64,000 bases of DNA from Woeseiaceae bacterium (GCA_021773135.1 JAJFKP010000048.1:45075-109074); one strand, 5' to 3'. Shown: positions 1-10,092, counted from the stretch's first letter. The notes: generated by a model from the letters alone, not told the origin. Translations and numbers: made by a program.

Positions 1-1763
1 CCGGGATCGACGGTATTGCCTTTGTTCTTGGACATCTTCGCGCCGTCTTTCAGGACCATACCCTGTGTCAGCAAGTTGGTGAACGGCTCATCGGCAGAGG
101 ATAAGCCTACGTCTCGCATGACTTTTTGAAAGAAGCGCGAGTACAGCAGGTGCAATATTGCGTGCTCCACTCCTCCGGTGTACTGGTCGACGGGCATCCA
201 GTAGGCCTCACGCTCGTCGAGCATTGCCGTATCGCAGTCCGGGCTGGTGTAGCGCGAAAAATACCAGGAAGACTCGACAAACGTGTCGAAAGTGTCGGTT
301 TCGCGGCGCGCCGGCTTGCCGCATTTAGGACAGTCCGCTTCGTAAAACTCAGGCATGTCCTTCAGGGGCGATCCAACACCGGTGAACTCGACATCTTCTG
401 GCAAGACTACCGGTAGCTGATCTTCCGGCACCGGTTGCGCATCGCAGTCATCGCAATAGATGATCGGGATGGGCGTGCCCCAGTATCGCTGCCTCGAAAC
501 ACCCCAGTCCCGCAGCCGATAATTGACCGTCTTTCGACCGCGGTTATTCTCCGCAAATCGTTGCTCGATTGCGGCGAAGGCCTGCTCAAAATTCATGCCA
601 TCGATAAAACCCGAGTTAATCACCCGCCCGTAATCGACGTATGGCCCCTGCGCGATATCAAGCTGGCTGCCATCCAGCGGTTCAATCACCTGCGTAATTG
701 GCAATTGATGCTTGGTCGCGAACTCCCAGTCACGCTGATCATGCCCCGGCACTGCCATCACCGCGCCAGTGCCATATCCCATCAGCACGAAATTAGCGAC
801 CCAAATCGGAACCCGTTCCCCGGTGATGGGATGAATGGCCGAGATGCCCAGTGGCATGCCCTTCTTTTCCATGGTTTCCATCGCAGCCTCGGCTGCCTGC
901 ATTTTCTTGCAGTCCGCTACGAATGCCGCGATCTTTTCGTCGGACTCAGCAGCGTTGCTTGCAAGCGGATGTTCCGCTGCAACGGCCATATAGGTCACAC
1001 CCATTAAAGTATCGGGCCGGGTCGTGAAAACAGTGAGGGGTTCGCCACCACCTTCAATATCAAAAGTGAGTTCAATGCCTTCAGAACGGCCAATCCAGTT
1101 CCTTTGCATTGACTTGACGGAATCGGGCCAGCCGGGAAGTTTGTCAAGGTACTCCAGTAGTTCGTCCGCATACGCAGTGATCTTCATAAACCATTGCGGA
1201 ATTTCGCGGCGTTCGACCAGGGCATCGGAGCGCCAGCCACGCCCATCAATTACCTGCTCATTAGCAAGCACGGTCTGATCAACAGGATCCCAATTGACGA
1301 CGGAGTTCTTGCGGTAGACCAGGCCTTTTTCAAAAAGCCTGGTAAACAGCCATTGCTCCCAGCGATAGTACTCCGGTTTGCAGGTTGTAACTTCACGACG
1401 CCAGTCGTAGCCATAGCCAAGTCGTTGGAACTGTCCGCGCATGTCCGCAATATTCTGATAGGTCCACTGAGCAGGCGGGACGCCGCGCTTGATGGCCGCA
1501 TTTTCGGCAGGCATGCCGAATGCATCCCAACCCATGGGCTGCAAGACGTGCTTACCCTGCATGCGCTGAAAGCGGGCTATGACGTCGGACAAGGTGAACA
1601 CCCGCACATGGCCCATGTGCAGATGCCCGCTTGGGTAAGGAAACATCGTCAGGCAGTAGAACGGATCCTTTTCGGGGTCTTCATCAACCTCGAAACAACG
1701 ATTGTCGTCCCAGTAATTGCGCGCCTTCTGTTCAACCCGGTCTGGTTTATATGCTACGTCCAT
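1..1763 (-). CDS. leuS: Leucine--tRNA ligase, 5' part (runs off left edge)
   Basis: Class I aminoacyl-tRNA synthetase that charges tRNA-Leu in the cytoplasm. Translating the minus strand gives an open frame of about 587 residues that leaves the window at base 1, roughly two thirds of the usual 860 or so residues. The HIGH-type signature HLHMGHVR lies near residue 50, the editing (CP1) region with its zinc-like CPKCGKP segment follows, and the KMSKS-type loop KMSKNKG is within the last 15 visible residues. The start is ATG at 1763 ([12 protein letters not shown]), with AAGGA about 5 nt upstream. The tRNA-binding C-terminal domain lies outside the window. It follows sat after a 105-bp gap with no clear terminator, so read-through is possible. 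Confidence 0.96.
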   Translation of the reverse strand, partial: MDVAYKPDRVEQKARNYWDDNRCFEVDEDPEKDPFYCLTMFPYPSGHLHMGHVRVFTLSDVIARFQRMQGKHVLQPMGWDAFGMPAENAAIKRGVPPAQWTYQNIADMRGQFQRLGYGYDWRREVTTCKPEYYRWEQWLFTRLFEKGLVYRKNSVVNWDPVDQTVLANEQVIDGRGWRSDALVERREIPQWFMKITAYADELLEYLDKLPGWPDSVKSMQRNWIGRSEGIELTFDIEGGGEPLTVFTTRPDTLMGVTYMAVAAEHPLASNAAESDEKIAAFVADCKKMQAAEAAMETMEKKGMPLGISAIHPITGERVPIWVANFVLMGYGTGAVMAVPGHDQRDWEFATKHQLPITQVIEPLDGSQLDIAQGPYVDYGRVINSGFIDGMNFEQAFAAIEQRFAENNRGRKTVNYRLRDWGVSRQRYWGTPIPIIYCDDCDAQPVPEDQLPVVLPEDVEFTGVGSPLKDMPEFYEADCPKCGKPARRETDTFDTFVESSWYFSRYTSPDCDTAMLDEREAYWMPVDQYTGGVEHAILHLLYSRFFQKVMRDVGLSSADEPFTNLLTQGMVLKDGAKMSKNKGNTVDP

Positions 1764-1868
1764 CCGTCCTTGTCACTGCCATATTCATGCTGCCTGCGAT
1801 GGGCGGAAGGATAACCGGTTCTGCCCGCCGACGCAGCAACAGCGCGCCCGGGACGGCGGTATCAATAA

Positions 1869-3074
1869 CTACTCCCCGACGGCTGTCTGCATCACTTCCA
1901 GCTGATAATGGTCCATCAATATCCGGGCAACTTCTGGTCGGGAAAATTCAGGTGGCGGCGCAACGCCTTCGCTGAGCATTTCGCGAACCTTGGTACCGGA
2001 CAGAAATACATAGTCTTCAGGTTTATGATCCTCAACCTCGCTCATCATCACCACCTTATTGAGCTTCTTCGACCAGGCGGTGTGGTCTGCCCTGAAAATC
2101 TCAATTTCGAGCGCGTTTGGTTCGAGGTCGTCGAAAATTGCCTGGGCGTCGAACGGACCGTAGAAATCTCCGACGCCGGCGTGGTCGCGCCCGACTATCA
2201 GGTGCGTGGCACCCATGTTCTGGCGGAATACCGCATGCAGCAGCGCCTCACGAGGGCCCGCATACAGCATGTCAAAACCGTATCCGTTCACCATGACAGT
2301 ATTTTCAGGAAAGTAGACCTCTACCATTTTGCGAATACAGGCATCGCGCACACCAGCCGGAATGTCACCAGCCTTAAGTCGACCCAATAGCATGTGAATC
2401 ACGATGCCATCCGCGTTCAGTCGTTCCTTCGCCATGCGGCACAGTTCCTCGTGCGCCAGATGCATTGGATTGCGCGTCTGAAAAGCAACCACGGTTTCCC
2501 AGCCGCGCTCGCGAATCTCGTCGCGAATTTCGACAGCAGTCTTGAAAGTGCCCTCGAATTCGTCCGCGAAATAACTGTAATTCAGGACCTCGATGGCACC
2601 TGAGATGCAGTAACGACCGGACGACTGGAAGACCGCGACGCCGGGATGAGTGGCGTCCAGCGTACCGAACACTTCCTCGGTGATGATGGCTATTTCTTCT
2701 GCGGAAAATTCTTCAATGTTCTCAACATCCATCACTGCCAGAACAGGTTTACCCTCCTGGTTCGGATCGCGAAGGGCTATTCGCTTGGCACCACGAATTC
2801 CGCTGATATCTCCAGTCAGGTTCAATATGGGGACCGGCCAGAACAATCCATCAGGTGTCTGCATTCTGGAAGTAACACTGAGCGCTTCGATTCGATTCAT
2901 GAATCCGTTCAGGGGCGTAAAATAGCCTGCCCCCAACATAACCGCGTTCGCTGCCGCTGCCGAATTCAGCACGATCGACGGTAGTGACTCGGCCTCTGCC
3001 AGAAGTGTATTTCGACGGGTAACGTCGTTTACGTAACGTGCATTCAGGGCGTCCGCCCCATGTGGCTTTATCAT
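1869..3074 (-). CDS. sat: Sulfate adenylyltransferase (ATP sulfurylase), monofunctional Sat type
   Basis: Forms adenosine 5'-phosphosulfate (APS) from ATP and sulfate, the first activation step of sulfate. The 401-residue protein has the PUA-like N-terminal domain and the nucleotidyl-transferase motifs QTRNPMHLAHE (about residue 195) and GRDHAGVG (about 295), both diagnostic of the homo-oligomeric Sat family rather than CysD/CysN. Its ATG overlaps the cysC stop by 4 bp (ATGA, 3071-3074), so the two steps to PAPS are translationally coupled. There is no C-terminal APS-kinase domain, which fits a separate cysC. No APS or PAPS reductase is nearby, so the product could serve cysteine synthesis or sulfation; the window does not say which. 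Confidence 0.95.
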   Translation of the reverse strand: MIKPHGADALNARYVNDVTRRNTLLAEAESLPSIVLNSAAAANAVMLGAGYFTPLNGFMNRIEALSVTSRMQTPDGLFWPVPILNLTGDISGIRGAKRIALRDPNQEGKPVLAVMDVENIEEFSAEEIAIITEEVFGTLDATHPGVAVFQSSGRYCISGAIEVLNYSYFADEFEGTFKTAVEIRDEIRERGWETVVAFQTRNPMHLAHEELCRMAKERLNADGIVIHMLLGRLKAGDIPAGVRDACIRKMVEVYFPENTVMVNGYGFDMLYAGPREALLHAVFRQNMGATHLIVGRDHAGVGDFYGPFDAQAIFDDLEPNALEIEIFRADHTAWSKKLNKVVMMSEVEDHKPEDYVFLSGTKVREMLSEGVAPPPEFSRPEVARILMDHYQLEVMQTAVGE

Positions 3075-3748
3075 GACTTGCTCCCTGATGCCGCAACACT
3101 CTCGAACTCATCGCTGGCACGCGTCATATATTGTGTTTGAATCGTATCCGACTTAATCAGATAGTCGATGATTATCGCGACCTCCTCTTCAACGGTCATC
3201 TCATCCGTCTTCAAGTGGATTTCCGGATTGAGCGGAGACTCATACGGATCGTCGATGCCGGTAAAATTCTTTATCTCGCCAGCACGGGCCTTCTTGTACA
3301 GGCCCTTCGGGTCACGCTCTTCCGCGACACTCAGCGCACAGTCGACGAAAACTTCGACGAACTGGATATTGGCTGCGTCATGCAGCGACCTTACTTCATC
3401 CCTGTCTGCCCGATACGGGCTAATGAAGCTTGATAGTGAAATCGTGCCTGCGTCTCCAAAAAGCTTAGCCACCTCACCGATGCGTCGAATATTTTCCTTG
3501 CGATCGGCCTCTGAGAAACCGAGGTTCTTGTTAATGCCAAGCCGAACGTTGTCACCGTCCAGCCGATACGAAAGCTTGCCCATGGCATACAGCGCTTTTT
3601 CCAGTGCAACTGCGATTGTGCTCTTACCGCTGCCTGACAGTCCTGTGAACCATATTGTGATCCCTTTCTGCCGCAGTATCTCGTACCGATCCTCGCGCGA
3701 TATTTCGCCATCGTGCCAGGTTACGTTGGTCGCGATTTGATTCGCCAT
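3071..3748 (-). CDS. cysC: Adenylyl-sulfate kinase
   Basis: Phosphorylates APS to PAPS. The P-loop GLSGSGKST sits near residue 36, followed by the APS-binding segment RLDGDNVR and the motif FISPYRADR about 60 residues further on. The frame is open up to an ATG at 3790. I prefer ATG 3748 (MANQIATNVTW), preceded by a purine-rich GGAAAGAAAG ribosome-binding stretch, giving 225 residues; the 14 extra Lys/Thr-rich residues would be atypical. It lies 46 bp after tetR and overlaps sat, so tetR-cysC-sat is probably one transcript. Confidence 0.94.
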   Translation of the reverse strand: MANQIATNVTWHDGEISREDRYEILRQKGITIWFTGLSGSGKSTIAVALEKALYAMGKLSYRLDGDNVRLGINKNLGFSEADRKENIRRIGEVAKLFGDAGTISLSSFISPYRADRDEVRSLHDAANIQFVEVFVDCALSVAEERDPKGLYKKARAGEIKNFTGIDDPYESPLNPEIHLKTDEMTVEEEVAIIIDYLIKSDTIQTQYMTRASDEFESVAASGSKS

Positions 3749-3794
3749 CTTCTTTCTTTCCTTCTTTTTGGTGGTTTTATAAAACGTCACGTCC

Positions 3795-4412
3795 TTATTG
3801 ACGCTCTGTTGTTCTTCGTTCCCGAAATCCGTTGAGAATCATGTCAGTGCATTTCTGAATAGTGTCAAAGAGATCAAGCTGCGGATCCCTGACGATAATG
3901 TCGCCCCACCCGTTGCACATGCCAATAACTGCCTGTGCGGCGAAATGGCAGTCAAGTGACTTCCTGACCACGCCACTCTCGACGCCTTCCTCGAAGATTC
4001 TTTCCAGCTGCTGACGATAGCTGCTGCCGAGCTCCTTCAGCGTCGCCCGCTTTTCCTCTGGCAAATACAAGCGCTCGTCGTTGTGCACTTTCAATGCTTC
4101 GTTCTTTTCCCGATAACTGCTCAGGTGCGACGTTACAGTCGCCATTAATTTGGATTCAAACGGTTGGTCACTTGCCGCTATGGACGTCATGCGATCAACG
4201 TAATCCTCGATGCCATAACGGCATACTTCGCCAAGCGCATCCTCTTTTGATTTGAAATAGTAGTAGAGGCTGCCTTGCTTGATACCCATATGCTCGGCGA
4301 TATCTTTCGTACTGGCGCCGTAGAATCCCTTTTCGGCAAACACGGTCGCGGCGGAACGGATAGCCCGCTGCCGTTGTTGTTCGTATCGATTGTTATGCGG
4401 GTTTGCGGGCAT
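3795..4412 (-). CDS. TetR/AcrR-family transcriptional regulator
   Basis: A 205-residue DNA-binding repressor-type protein. The N-terminal TetR helix-turn-helix is clear: AATVFAEKGFYGASTKDIAE followed by GIKQGSLYYYFKSKEDAL, at about residues 20-60. The C-terminal ligand-binding half is all-helical and not family-specific. It lies immediately upstream of cysC (46-bp gap) in the same orientation. The only strong operator-like sequence nearby is the perfect palindrome inside its own promoter (4442-4463), so I infer autoregulation and control of the downstream PAPS genes. The effector is unknown; the AT-rich leader contrasts with the surrounding GC. Confidence 0.9.
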   Translation of the reverse strand: MPANPHNNRYEQQRQRAIRSAATVFAEKGFYGASTKDIAEHMGIKQGSLYYYFKSKEDALGEVCRYGIEDYVDRMTSIAASDQPFESKLMATVTSHLSSYREKNEALKVHNDERLYLPEEKRATLKELGSSYRQQLERIFEEGVESGVVRKSLDCHFAAQAVIGMCNGWGDIIVRDPQLDLFDTIQKCTDMILNGFRERRTTERQ

Positions 4413-4441
4413 GCCTGTGTCATCACACTGTACAGGCGGTG

Positions 4442-4463
4442 AATTCTATAGATCTATAGAATT
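4442..4463. promoter_or_regulatory. Perfect 22-bp palindrome, probable TetR operator
   Basis: Bases 4442-4463 read identically on both strands (AATTCTATAGA and its mirror), centred on GATC. The palindrome contains two overlapping copies of TCTATAGA. It covers the -10 element and much of the spacer of the predicted tetR promoter and lies 30 bp upstream of the tetR start. That position and symmetry are typical of TetR-family autorepression; binding itself is inferred. Confidence 0.7.
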
Positions 4464-4471
4464 ATTGGCAA
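4443..4471 (-). promoter_or_regulatory. Predicted sigma70 promoter of tetR-cysC-sat
   Basis: On the minus strand, TTGCCA (4471-4466) is followed after exactly 17 bp by TAGAAT (4448-4443), giving a start point near 4436 and a leader of about 25 nt before the tetR ATG. The surrounding 4438-4536 region is very AT-rich, unlike the neighbouring genes. The palindrome at 4442-4463 overlaps this promoter. Confidence 0.55.
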
Positions 4472-4536
4472 TAAAATAATTAATTCATTAATTAACAATG
4501 ATTTATTATCAAACATAATCAATAAAGCTATTGAAT

Positions 4537-6060
4537 TTACAATTTAAGCGAACGTGAACGCCACCCGAACCACGCTGTTATCAGTGTCGCCAGCAGCACA
4601 ACCGGCCAGTTTCCCAGTCGAGAAAAAGGCGTAGATCCGCTCTGCGGCTGCACGTCGTAGGTCATTGCAACGTACTCAAATTGCGGCCCCCTTTCGATTA
4701 CCTCACCCTGCGGGCCGATAAAAGCGCTGATACCGTTGTTGGTCGCTCTCACCACGTAGCGCGCAACTTCACGGGCACGCATTCTGGCGATCTGTAAATG
4801 CTGGTGTGGCGCTATCGAATCTCCAAACCATGCGTCATTACTGACATTGATCAAGATACTGGCTTCTGGCAGGGCGTATAACTGCTCCGCGGCATAAGCA
4901 TCCTCATAACAAATCGCCACCGCCAGGCGATTGCCATCAGCCATCTGCAACAGCGGTTGGACATCATCACCCGAGCTGATATCGCTGTAGGGCAAATTCA
5001 TTAGTCGCATCCATTGGCGCACGAAATCGGGGACCGGAAAATATTCGCCGAAGGGCACCAGATGCCGTTTCCGATATACCTGTCGCTTGCCATCCCCGAT
5101 CGCGACAACACTATTGAATACCTTTGCGGCATCTTCCTCCCGCTCGAGAACTCCGAACAACAGTGTTTGTCCGGCAGGCCGGAGATCCGATTCGAGCTGC
5201 GTGATAAATCCTTCGACCTGATCCGCAACCGCCGGAATGGCAACTTCGGGCCAAACGACTAACTCGCTCTGGATATGGTTCAGAAGTGAATCACGATACA
5301 AATCCAGCGTTGACTGGAATTGCTCAGGCAGCCATTTCCTGTCTTGCGACACGCCGCCCTGCACGATAGTGGTTCGAACTTTCGCGCCTGACGCATACGT
5401 CCATGCTCGACTTTCCAGGGCTGCGCCAGCCAACCACGGCAGCAAAGCAGCGATCAAGCATACGGTGCGTTTGGTTCCCGACGACAATACACTGACAAGT
5501 AACGCACTCGAGCTAGTCAATAGTGCAAGAGAAACGCCGTAGACACCCAGCATTGGCGCAATTGCGGCAAGCGTCGAATCTATTTGACTATAACCGAGCG
5601 TCATCCATGGAAATCCGCTCAGGAGCCAACCGCGAAGCCATTCGTTAAACACCCAGATCGCTGGTGCCAGAACAATAAACTGCCACATATGCAGGCCACG
5701 GTAGCGGGCAATCATCCACCCCGTCGCGGCGTAGTAGAGAGACATGATAATGACCAGACCCAGCATAAGCGCCAGTGCCAGGATCAACGGTGCCTGTCCG
5801 AAGACATGTATGGAAACATACAGCCAGTAAGTACCGGCCAGAAACAGGCCAGCGCCAAAACTGGCACCGATCCTCGCGGCGGCAGCGGGCGCCAGCTGCA
5901 GGAAGGCATACAGAACCGGCAACAACAGGAGCGGCGTCAGTAGATAGTAGCCAAATGGCGCAAAAGTCAGCGTCATCGTGACACCGATCAGGAAAAACGC
6001 GAGACGAGTCAGCCCGGGTCGGTGCTCGGACCATGCCTCAAGCGGAAACTTCGACGACAA
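4537..6060 (-). CDS. lnt: Apolipoprotein N-acyltransferase
   Basis: Inner-membrane enzyme that adds the third acyl chain to lipoproteins in the periplasm. The 507-residue protein has about six N-terminal membrane helices and then a nitrilase-like domain. The expected catalytic triad is visible: Glu in VVWPEVAIPA, Lys in VYRKRHLVPFGEYFP and Cys in ICYEDAY. A last membrane helix lies at the C-terminus. The start is uncertain: the first usable codon is TTG at 6060 with no well-spaced Shine-Dalgarno sequence. It lies 45 bp after corC, the usual corC-lnt order, and the window contains three probable lipoprotein or exported substrates. Confidence 0.94.
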   Translation of the reverse strand: MSSKFPLEAWSEHRPGLTRLAFFLIGVTMTLTFAPFGYYLLTPLLLLPVLYAFLQLAPAAAARIGASFGAGLFLAGTYWLYVSIHVFGQAPLILALALMLGLVIIMSLYYAATGWMIARYRGLHMWQFIVLAPAIWVFNEWLRGWLLSGFPWMTLGYSQIDSTLAAIAPMLGVYGVSLALLTSSSALLVSVLSSGTKRTVCLIAALLPWLAGAALESRAWTYASGAKVRTTIVQGGVSQDRKWLPEQFQSTLDLYRDSLLNHIQSELVVWPEVAIPAVADQVEGFITQLESDLRPAGQTLLFGVLEREEDAAKVFNSVVAIGDGKRQVYRKRHLVPFGEYFPVPDFVRQWMRLMNLPYSDISSGDDVQPLLQMADGNRLAVAICYEDAYAAEQLYALPEASILINVSNDAWFGDSIAPHQHLQIARMRAREVARYVVRATNNGISAFIGPQGEVIERGPQFEYVAMTYDVQPQSGSTPFSRLGNWPVVLLATLITAWFGWRSRSLKL

Positions 6061-6105
6061 GCCTTGCAGTACGGTAGCGGTAATAGGAGGCGCCTCTTGT
6101 CGAGG

Positions 6106-6975
6106 TTAGTCTGCGGGTTCCTGCACCAGCCGAATAACCAGCAACAAATCTATACGGCGGCGGTCGGCGCGCGTGACACGAAATTCGAATCCGCCATAAC
6201 GAAGTTTTTCTCCAAGACGGGGGAGCCGACCCAGTTCATGCATTACCAGGCCACCGATAGTGTCATAGTCTTCTTCTTCGGTGAGTTCACAACCAAAGTA
6301 GTCATTAAAATCCTCTATGCGCGTTAACGCCCGGACAGCAAAACAGGGTTTGCCGTCGGCGTCCTTGTCTGGCTGTATGTATTTTGCTTCTTCGCGATCG
6401 TGCTCGTCATCGATTTCACCGACAATTTCTTCCAGCACGTCTTCGATCGTCAGCAGCCCGGACACGCCCCCATATTCGTCAACGACAATGGCCATATGAT
6501 TGTGGCTATCGCGAAATTCCTTGAGGAGTGCGTTCAGTCGTTTGGACTCGGGAATGACGGATACGGGACGCAGGTAGTCGTCGATTTTAAGGCTTTTCTC
6601 GGATGTATCACCAAAAAATTTCAGCAGGTCCTTCGCCAGCAGGATACCGAGTACCTCATCGCGATCCTCACCAATCACCGGAAACCGTGAGTGACCGGAG
6701 CCGATGATGACTGCCAGCATTTCGTCGAGCGACTGTTCTCTTTCAATGACCACCATCTGGGAGCGTGGAATCATGACGTCCCTAACCTGGGTTTCGGCCA
6801 CTTCCAGCACACCGCTGAGCATTTGTTTTTCTTCAGGTTCGAAGACGCCTTCGTCATCCTGGAGCAGGTCATGAATTTCATTGCGGCTCAGGGGCTGACC
6901 TTTGATGGCGCGCAGAACTCTCCTGAATACGCCGGTCTTTCCTAAGCCGTTGGTACTTGGCGGTTTGTCAGTCAT
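6106..6975 (-). CDS. corC: CorC/HlyC-family CBS-domain protein
   Basis: A 289-residue cytoplasmic protein of the E. coli CorC (YbeX) type, linked to Mg2+/Co2+ handling and ribosome function. It lacks the membrane domain of longer relatives. Two CBS domains (VRDVMIPRSQM... at about residue 65 and VVDEYGGVSGLLTIEDVLE at about 165) are followed by the CorC_HlyC C-terminal domain ending in a basic DRRRIDLLLVIRL stretch. It stands in the conserved ybeZ-ybeY-corC-lnt order and is separated from ybeY by 83 bp. Confidence 0.93.
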   Translation of the reverse strand: MTDKPPSTNGLGKTGVFRRVLRAIKGQPLSRNEIHDLLQDDEGVFEPEEKQMLSGVLEVAETQVRDVMIPRSQMVVIEREQSLDEMLAVIIGSGHSRFPVIGEDRDEVLGILLAKDLLKFFGDTSEKSLKIDDYLRPVSVIPESKRLNALLKEFRDSHNHMAIVVDEYGGVSGLLTIEDVLEEIVGEIDDEHDREEAKYIQPDKDADGKPCFAVRALTRIEDFNDYFGCELTEEEDYDTIGGLVMHELGRLPRLGEKLRYGGFEFRVTRADRRRIDLLLVIRLVQEPAD

Positions 6976-7058
6976 TATCTCAGTCTATACATTGAGCTAC
7001 GTGGGTCGACGCAGTGTGCGGTTATTGTAGCAGCTGGAATAAGCTCAGATCTTAGTCG

Positions 7059-7550
7059 TCAGTGCTGATGGTTGATATACGGATCTGCCACACCGCAAAG
7101 GCCCAAAATCCTGACTTCCAGAGCTTCCATGCTGCGTGCGTCAGCCTCAAGAACGTGATCGTGCCCCAGGAGGTGCAGCGTGCCGTGAATCAACAGGTGT
7201 GCCCAGTGATGTGCAATGTCCTTTCCCTGCTCACCTGCCTCACTTTCCACTACCGGAGCGCAGATAACAATATCACCCAGCGTGCCGCGCAGCTCAGCAG
7301 GCAGGTAATCCTGCGCCGCATCGACCGGAAACGACAGGACATTGGTCGCATAATCTTTGCCGCGAAACCGATTGTTCAATTCTCGACCTTCTTTTTCGTC
7401 GACAATTCGGACTGACACTTCACAGGGTCGTTCAATGCCAATTCCGGTAATTGCAGTTTGGATCCATTTTTGAATAGCGGCAGAATCCGGGGCGTGCTCG
7501 ACACTACTGGCAACCTGGACATCGACAATTATGCTGCCCTCGGGCGTCAC
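7059..7550 (-). CDS. ybeY: Endoribonuclease / rRNA maturation factor YbeY
   Basis: Metal-dependent RNase involved in 16S rRNA 3' maturation and ribosome quality control. The zinc motif HGTLHLLGHDH (H-x3-H-x5-H) lies near residue 123 of 163, with the family's central NVLSFPVD segment before it. The start is a GTG at 7550, six bases after the ybeZ stop, which suggests translational coupling. Length is typical. Confidence 0.94.
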   Translation of the reverse strand: MTPEGSIIVDVQVASSVEHAPDSAAIQKWIQTAITGIGIERPCEVSVRIVDEKEGRELNNRFRGKDYATNVLSFPVDAAQDYLPAELRGTLGDIVICAPVVESEAGEQGKDIAHHWAHLLIHGTLHLLGHDHVLEADARSMEALEVRILGLCGVADPYINHQH

Positions 7551-7556
7551 GCGCTT

Positions 7557-8549
7557 CTAGGCCTGACTGTTTTTGTCACTCACCTCATACGCCTCGACCA
7601 CACGCTGCACCAGCTCGTGTCGAACGACGTCTTTCGGCGAAAAATAAGTCATTGCGATACCCTCCACATTCGCAAGAATATCGACGGCGTTTTTCAAGCC
7701 GGATAACTGGCCTGCCGGCAAATCGATCTGCGTAATGTCGCCGGTAACCACTGCGCGCGAGCCGAATCCGATCCTGGTTAGAAACATTTTCATTTGTGCG
7801 ACGCTGGTATTCTGCGCCTCATCGAGAATCACGAACGAGTTGTTCAATGAGCGACCGCGCATGAAGGCAAGTGGCGCGACTTCGATCACGTTCTTCTCAA
7901 GCAGTCGCATCACCTGGTCAGGGCCGAGCATGTCATAAAGTGCGTCATACATTGGCCGCAGGTAAGGGTCGACTTTCTGCGACATGTCGCCGGGCAGAAA
8001 ACCCAGCCTTTCGCCCGCCTCCACCGCGGGTCGCACCAGCACGATGCGGCGAACCTGCTCGTTCTCCAGCGCGTCGATTGCACTCGCCACCGCGAGATAG
8101 GTCTTGCCCGTTCCGGCCGGGCCTATTCCGAAAGCCATATCGTGGTCATGGATTGCCTTCAGGTACGCCTTTTGATTGTTGCCGCGCGCGCGAACCAGTT
8201 TCTGTTTCGTCTGTATTTCAAAAGTCGAGGCATCTTCCGCTGAAATATCGTCCTCTTCGAGGCCCTCAGAATCGTTCATTACAGACTCCTGCAGACAGAC
8301 GTGCACCCGCTCGGGATCGAGTCGCTCTTCATCAGTCATGTTAAACAAGGACTGGATAACGTCCGATCCGATTTGCGCAGCACCCGGATTTCCGGTGACG
8401 CGAAAGCGATTTCCACGGCTGGCTATTTCAACGTTGAGTCGGCGTTCAATCTGGCGTAGGTGTTCGTCAAATTGGCCGCAAAGGTTGGCAAGGCGACTAT
8501 TGTCGGCGGGTTCCAGGACAAGGTCCTGAGATATCTGTGTGGTGTTCAA
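7557..8549 (-). CDS. ybeZ: PhoH-like ATPase YbeZ
   Basis: PhoH-family nucleotide-binding protein that partners YbeY in RNA metabolism. It has Walker A GPAGTGKTYLA (about residue 130), an FVILDEAQNT Walker B and the conserved VVTGDITQIDLP segment. The frame is open to an ATG at 8618, but family members start just before the LEPADN segment. TTG 8549 (LNTTQISQDLVLEPADN) therefore gives the expected N-terminus (330 residues), although no strong ribosome-binding site marks it. The next gene upstream is miaB, another usual neighbour. Confidence 0.92.
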   Translation of the reverse strand: MNTTQISQDLVLEPADNSRLANLCGQFDEHLRQIERRLNVEIASRGNRFRVTGNPGAAQIGSDVIQSLFNMTDEERLDPERVHVCLQESVMNDSEGLEEDDISAEDASTFEIQTKQKLVRARGNNQKAYLKAIHDHDMAFGIGPAGTGKTYLAVASAIDALENEQVRRIVLVRPAVEAGERLGFLPGDMSQKVDPYLRPMYDALYDMLGPDQVMRLLEKNVIEVAPLAFMRGRSLNNSFVILDEAQNTSVAQMKMFLTRIGFGSRAVVTGDITQIDLPAGQLSGLKNAVDILANVEGIAMTYFSPKDVVRHELVQRVVEAYEVSDKNSQA

Positions 8550-8699
8550 TTTTGAGTGGCTACACCTGTTGCGCGAAGAAAATTGCGAGCCAATAAAGGT
8601 TACAACGGTGAAGTACATCTGTATAGGCGAAATAAAGACCTAAGCGGCCCTGGCAATTTTGGGAGTATTGCCTCGCTATCTAATTTTTTAGGAATAGAA

Positions 8700-10040
8700 T
8701 CAAGCGACTGCGCGATTATCAGCGAGCCTGCCGCGCAAGGAATTCGGCAATGCCTCGGTAATGATCACGTCCACGAACTGACCAATACAGGCTGGATCGG
8801 CGTCAAAATTAACCCATCGCATATTTTCGGTGCGACCCGAAAGTTGCATCGGATTTTTCTTCGACGGTTTCTCGACCAGCACCGATTGCGTCGTACCAAC
8901 CATTGCTCGACTGATCTCCAGTGCCTGCTGCGTGATGCGAGCCTGCAGTAACTTCAAGCGTTCTTTCTTGGTTTCCAGGGAGGTTTCATCAGCAAATCCG
9001 GCGGCCGGCGTTCCCGGGCGCGCGCTGTAGATAAAACTAAATGATTGATCAAAGCCTACGTCCGCAATCAGCTTCATCGTGGCTTCGAAATCGGTGTCCG
9101 TTTCGCCCGGAAACCCGACGATAAAATCGGATGACAAAGAAATATCCGGACGAACTTCACGTAACTTGCGAATTTTCTGCTTGTACTCCAGCGTCGTGTG
9201 GCCGCGTTTCATCAACGCAAGAACACGATCGGAGCCGTTTTGCACGGGTAGATGCAAATAGTTGGCAAGCTTTGGTACCTCGGCATAGGCCTGGATCAGG
9301 CTCTCTGTAAACTCCACCGGATGTGATGTCGTGAATCGAATTCTGCCGATGCCATCGATTGCGGCTACGTAATAGATAAGCGTTGCAAGATCGGCAATTT
9401 GCCCGTCATGCATTGGACCGCGATAGGCGTTGACGTTCTGGCCCAACAGGTTAATTTCGCGCACACCCTGCCCGGCCAGGCTCACCGCTTCCGCAATAAC
9501 ATCGTCCAGTGGTCGACTGATTTCCTCGCCACGGGTATACGGCACGACACAAAAAGAACAATATTTGCTGCAGCCCTCCATAACGGAGACATACGCGGTT
9601 GGCCCTTCGGCGCGCGGCTCAGGAAGGCGGTCGAATTTTTCGATTTCGGGAAATGAAATGTCTACCACGCCGCGACCGTCACGGCGCACCTGGTTGACCA
9701 TTTCAGGCAATCGATGCAGGGTCTGGGGACCGAAGACAAGATCGACAAAGGGCGCACGCTTTCTAATGCCTTCGCCCTCCTGGCTGGCCACACAGCCACC
9801 GACACCAATGATGATTTCAGGACGCTTCTCTTTCCAGGCGCGCCAGCGGCCGAGCTCGGAAAAAACCTTCTCCTGCGCTTTTTCGCGAATGGAGCAGGTA
9901 TTGACCAACAGTAGATCCGCATCCTCCGGTGCCCCGGTTAACTCGTAACCATGCGACACGCGCAGTACATCCGCCATTTTCTGCGAGTCATACTCGTTCA
10001 TCTGGCAACCCATCGTCTTGATGTAGAGCTTGTGTGTCAT
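8700..10040 (-). CDS. miaB: tRNA-2-methylthio-N6-dimethylallyladenosine synthase
   Basis: Radical-SAM methylthiotransferase that converts i6A37 to ms2i6A37 in tRNAs. The 446 residues contain the N-terminal UPF0004 domain with its three cluster cysteines ([28 protein letters not shown]), the radical-SAM motif CSKYCSFC near residue 156, and a C-terminal TRAM domain (VLVEKPSKK...). It begins the miaB-ybeZ-ybeY-corC-lnt series. Confidence 0.96.
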   Translation of the reverse strand: MTHKLYIKTMGCQMNEYDSQKMADVLRVSHGYELTGAPEDADLLLVNTCSIREKAQEKVFSELGRWRAWKEKRPEIIIGVGGCVASQEGEGIRKRAPFVDLVFGPQTLHRLPEMVNQVRRDGRGVVDISFPEIEKFDRLPEPRAEGPTAYVSVMEGCSKYCSFCVVPYTRGEEISRPLDDVIAEAVSLAGQGVREINLLGQNVNAYRGPMHDGQIADLATLIYYVAAIDGIGRIRFTTSHPVEFTESLIQAYAEVPKLANYLHLPVQNGSDRVLALMKRGHTTLEYKQKIRKLREVRPDISLSSDFIVGFPGETDTDFEATMKLIADVGFDQSFSFIYSARPGTPAAGFADETSLETKKERLKLLQARITQQALEISRAMVGTTQSVLVEKPSKKNPMQLSGRTENMRWVNFDADPACIGQFVDVIITEALPNSLRGRLADNRAVA

Positions 10041-10069
10041 TGCTGCGATATTCTGATCCGTATTGTTAG

Positions 10070-10086
10070 AACGGCTTTAGCCGCGA
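10070..10086. repeat. REP-like extragenic palindrome, copy 1
   Basis: The core is CGGCT-TT-AGCCG in the 52-bp gap between ssb and miaB. It matches the second copy at 48243-48256 over most of about 20 bp, including the trailing GAT/AAT. The motif resembles the short stem-loop REP elements scattered between genes in many gammaproteobacteria; two copies in 64 kb is suggestive only. Confidence 0.35.
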
Positions 10087-10092
10087 TGTGGC

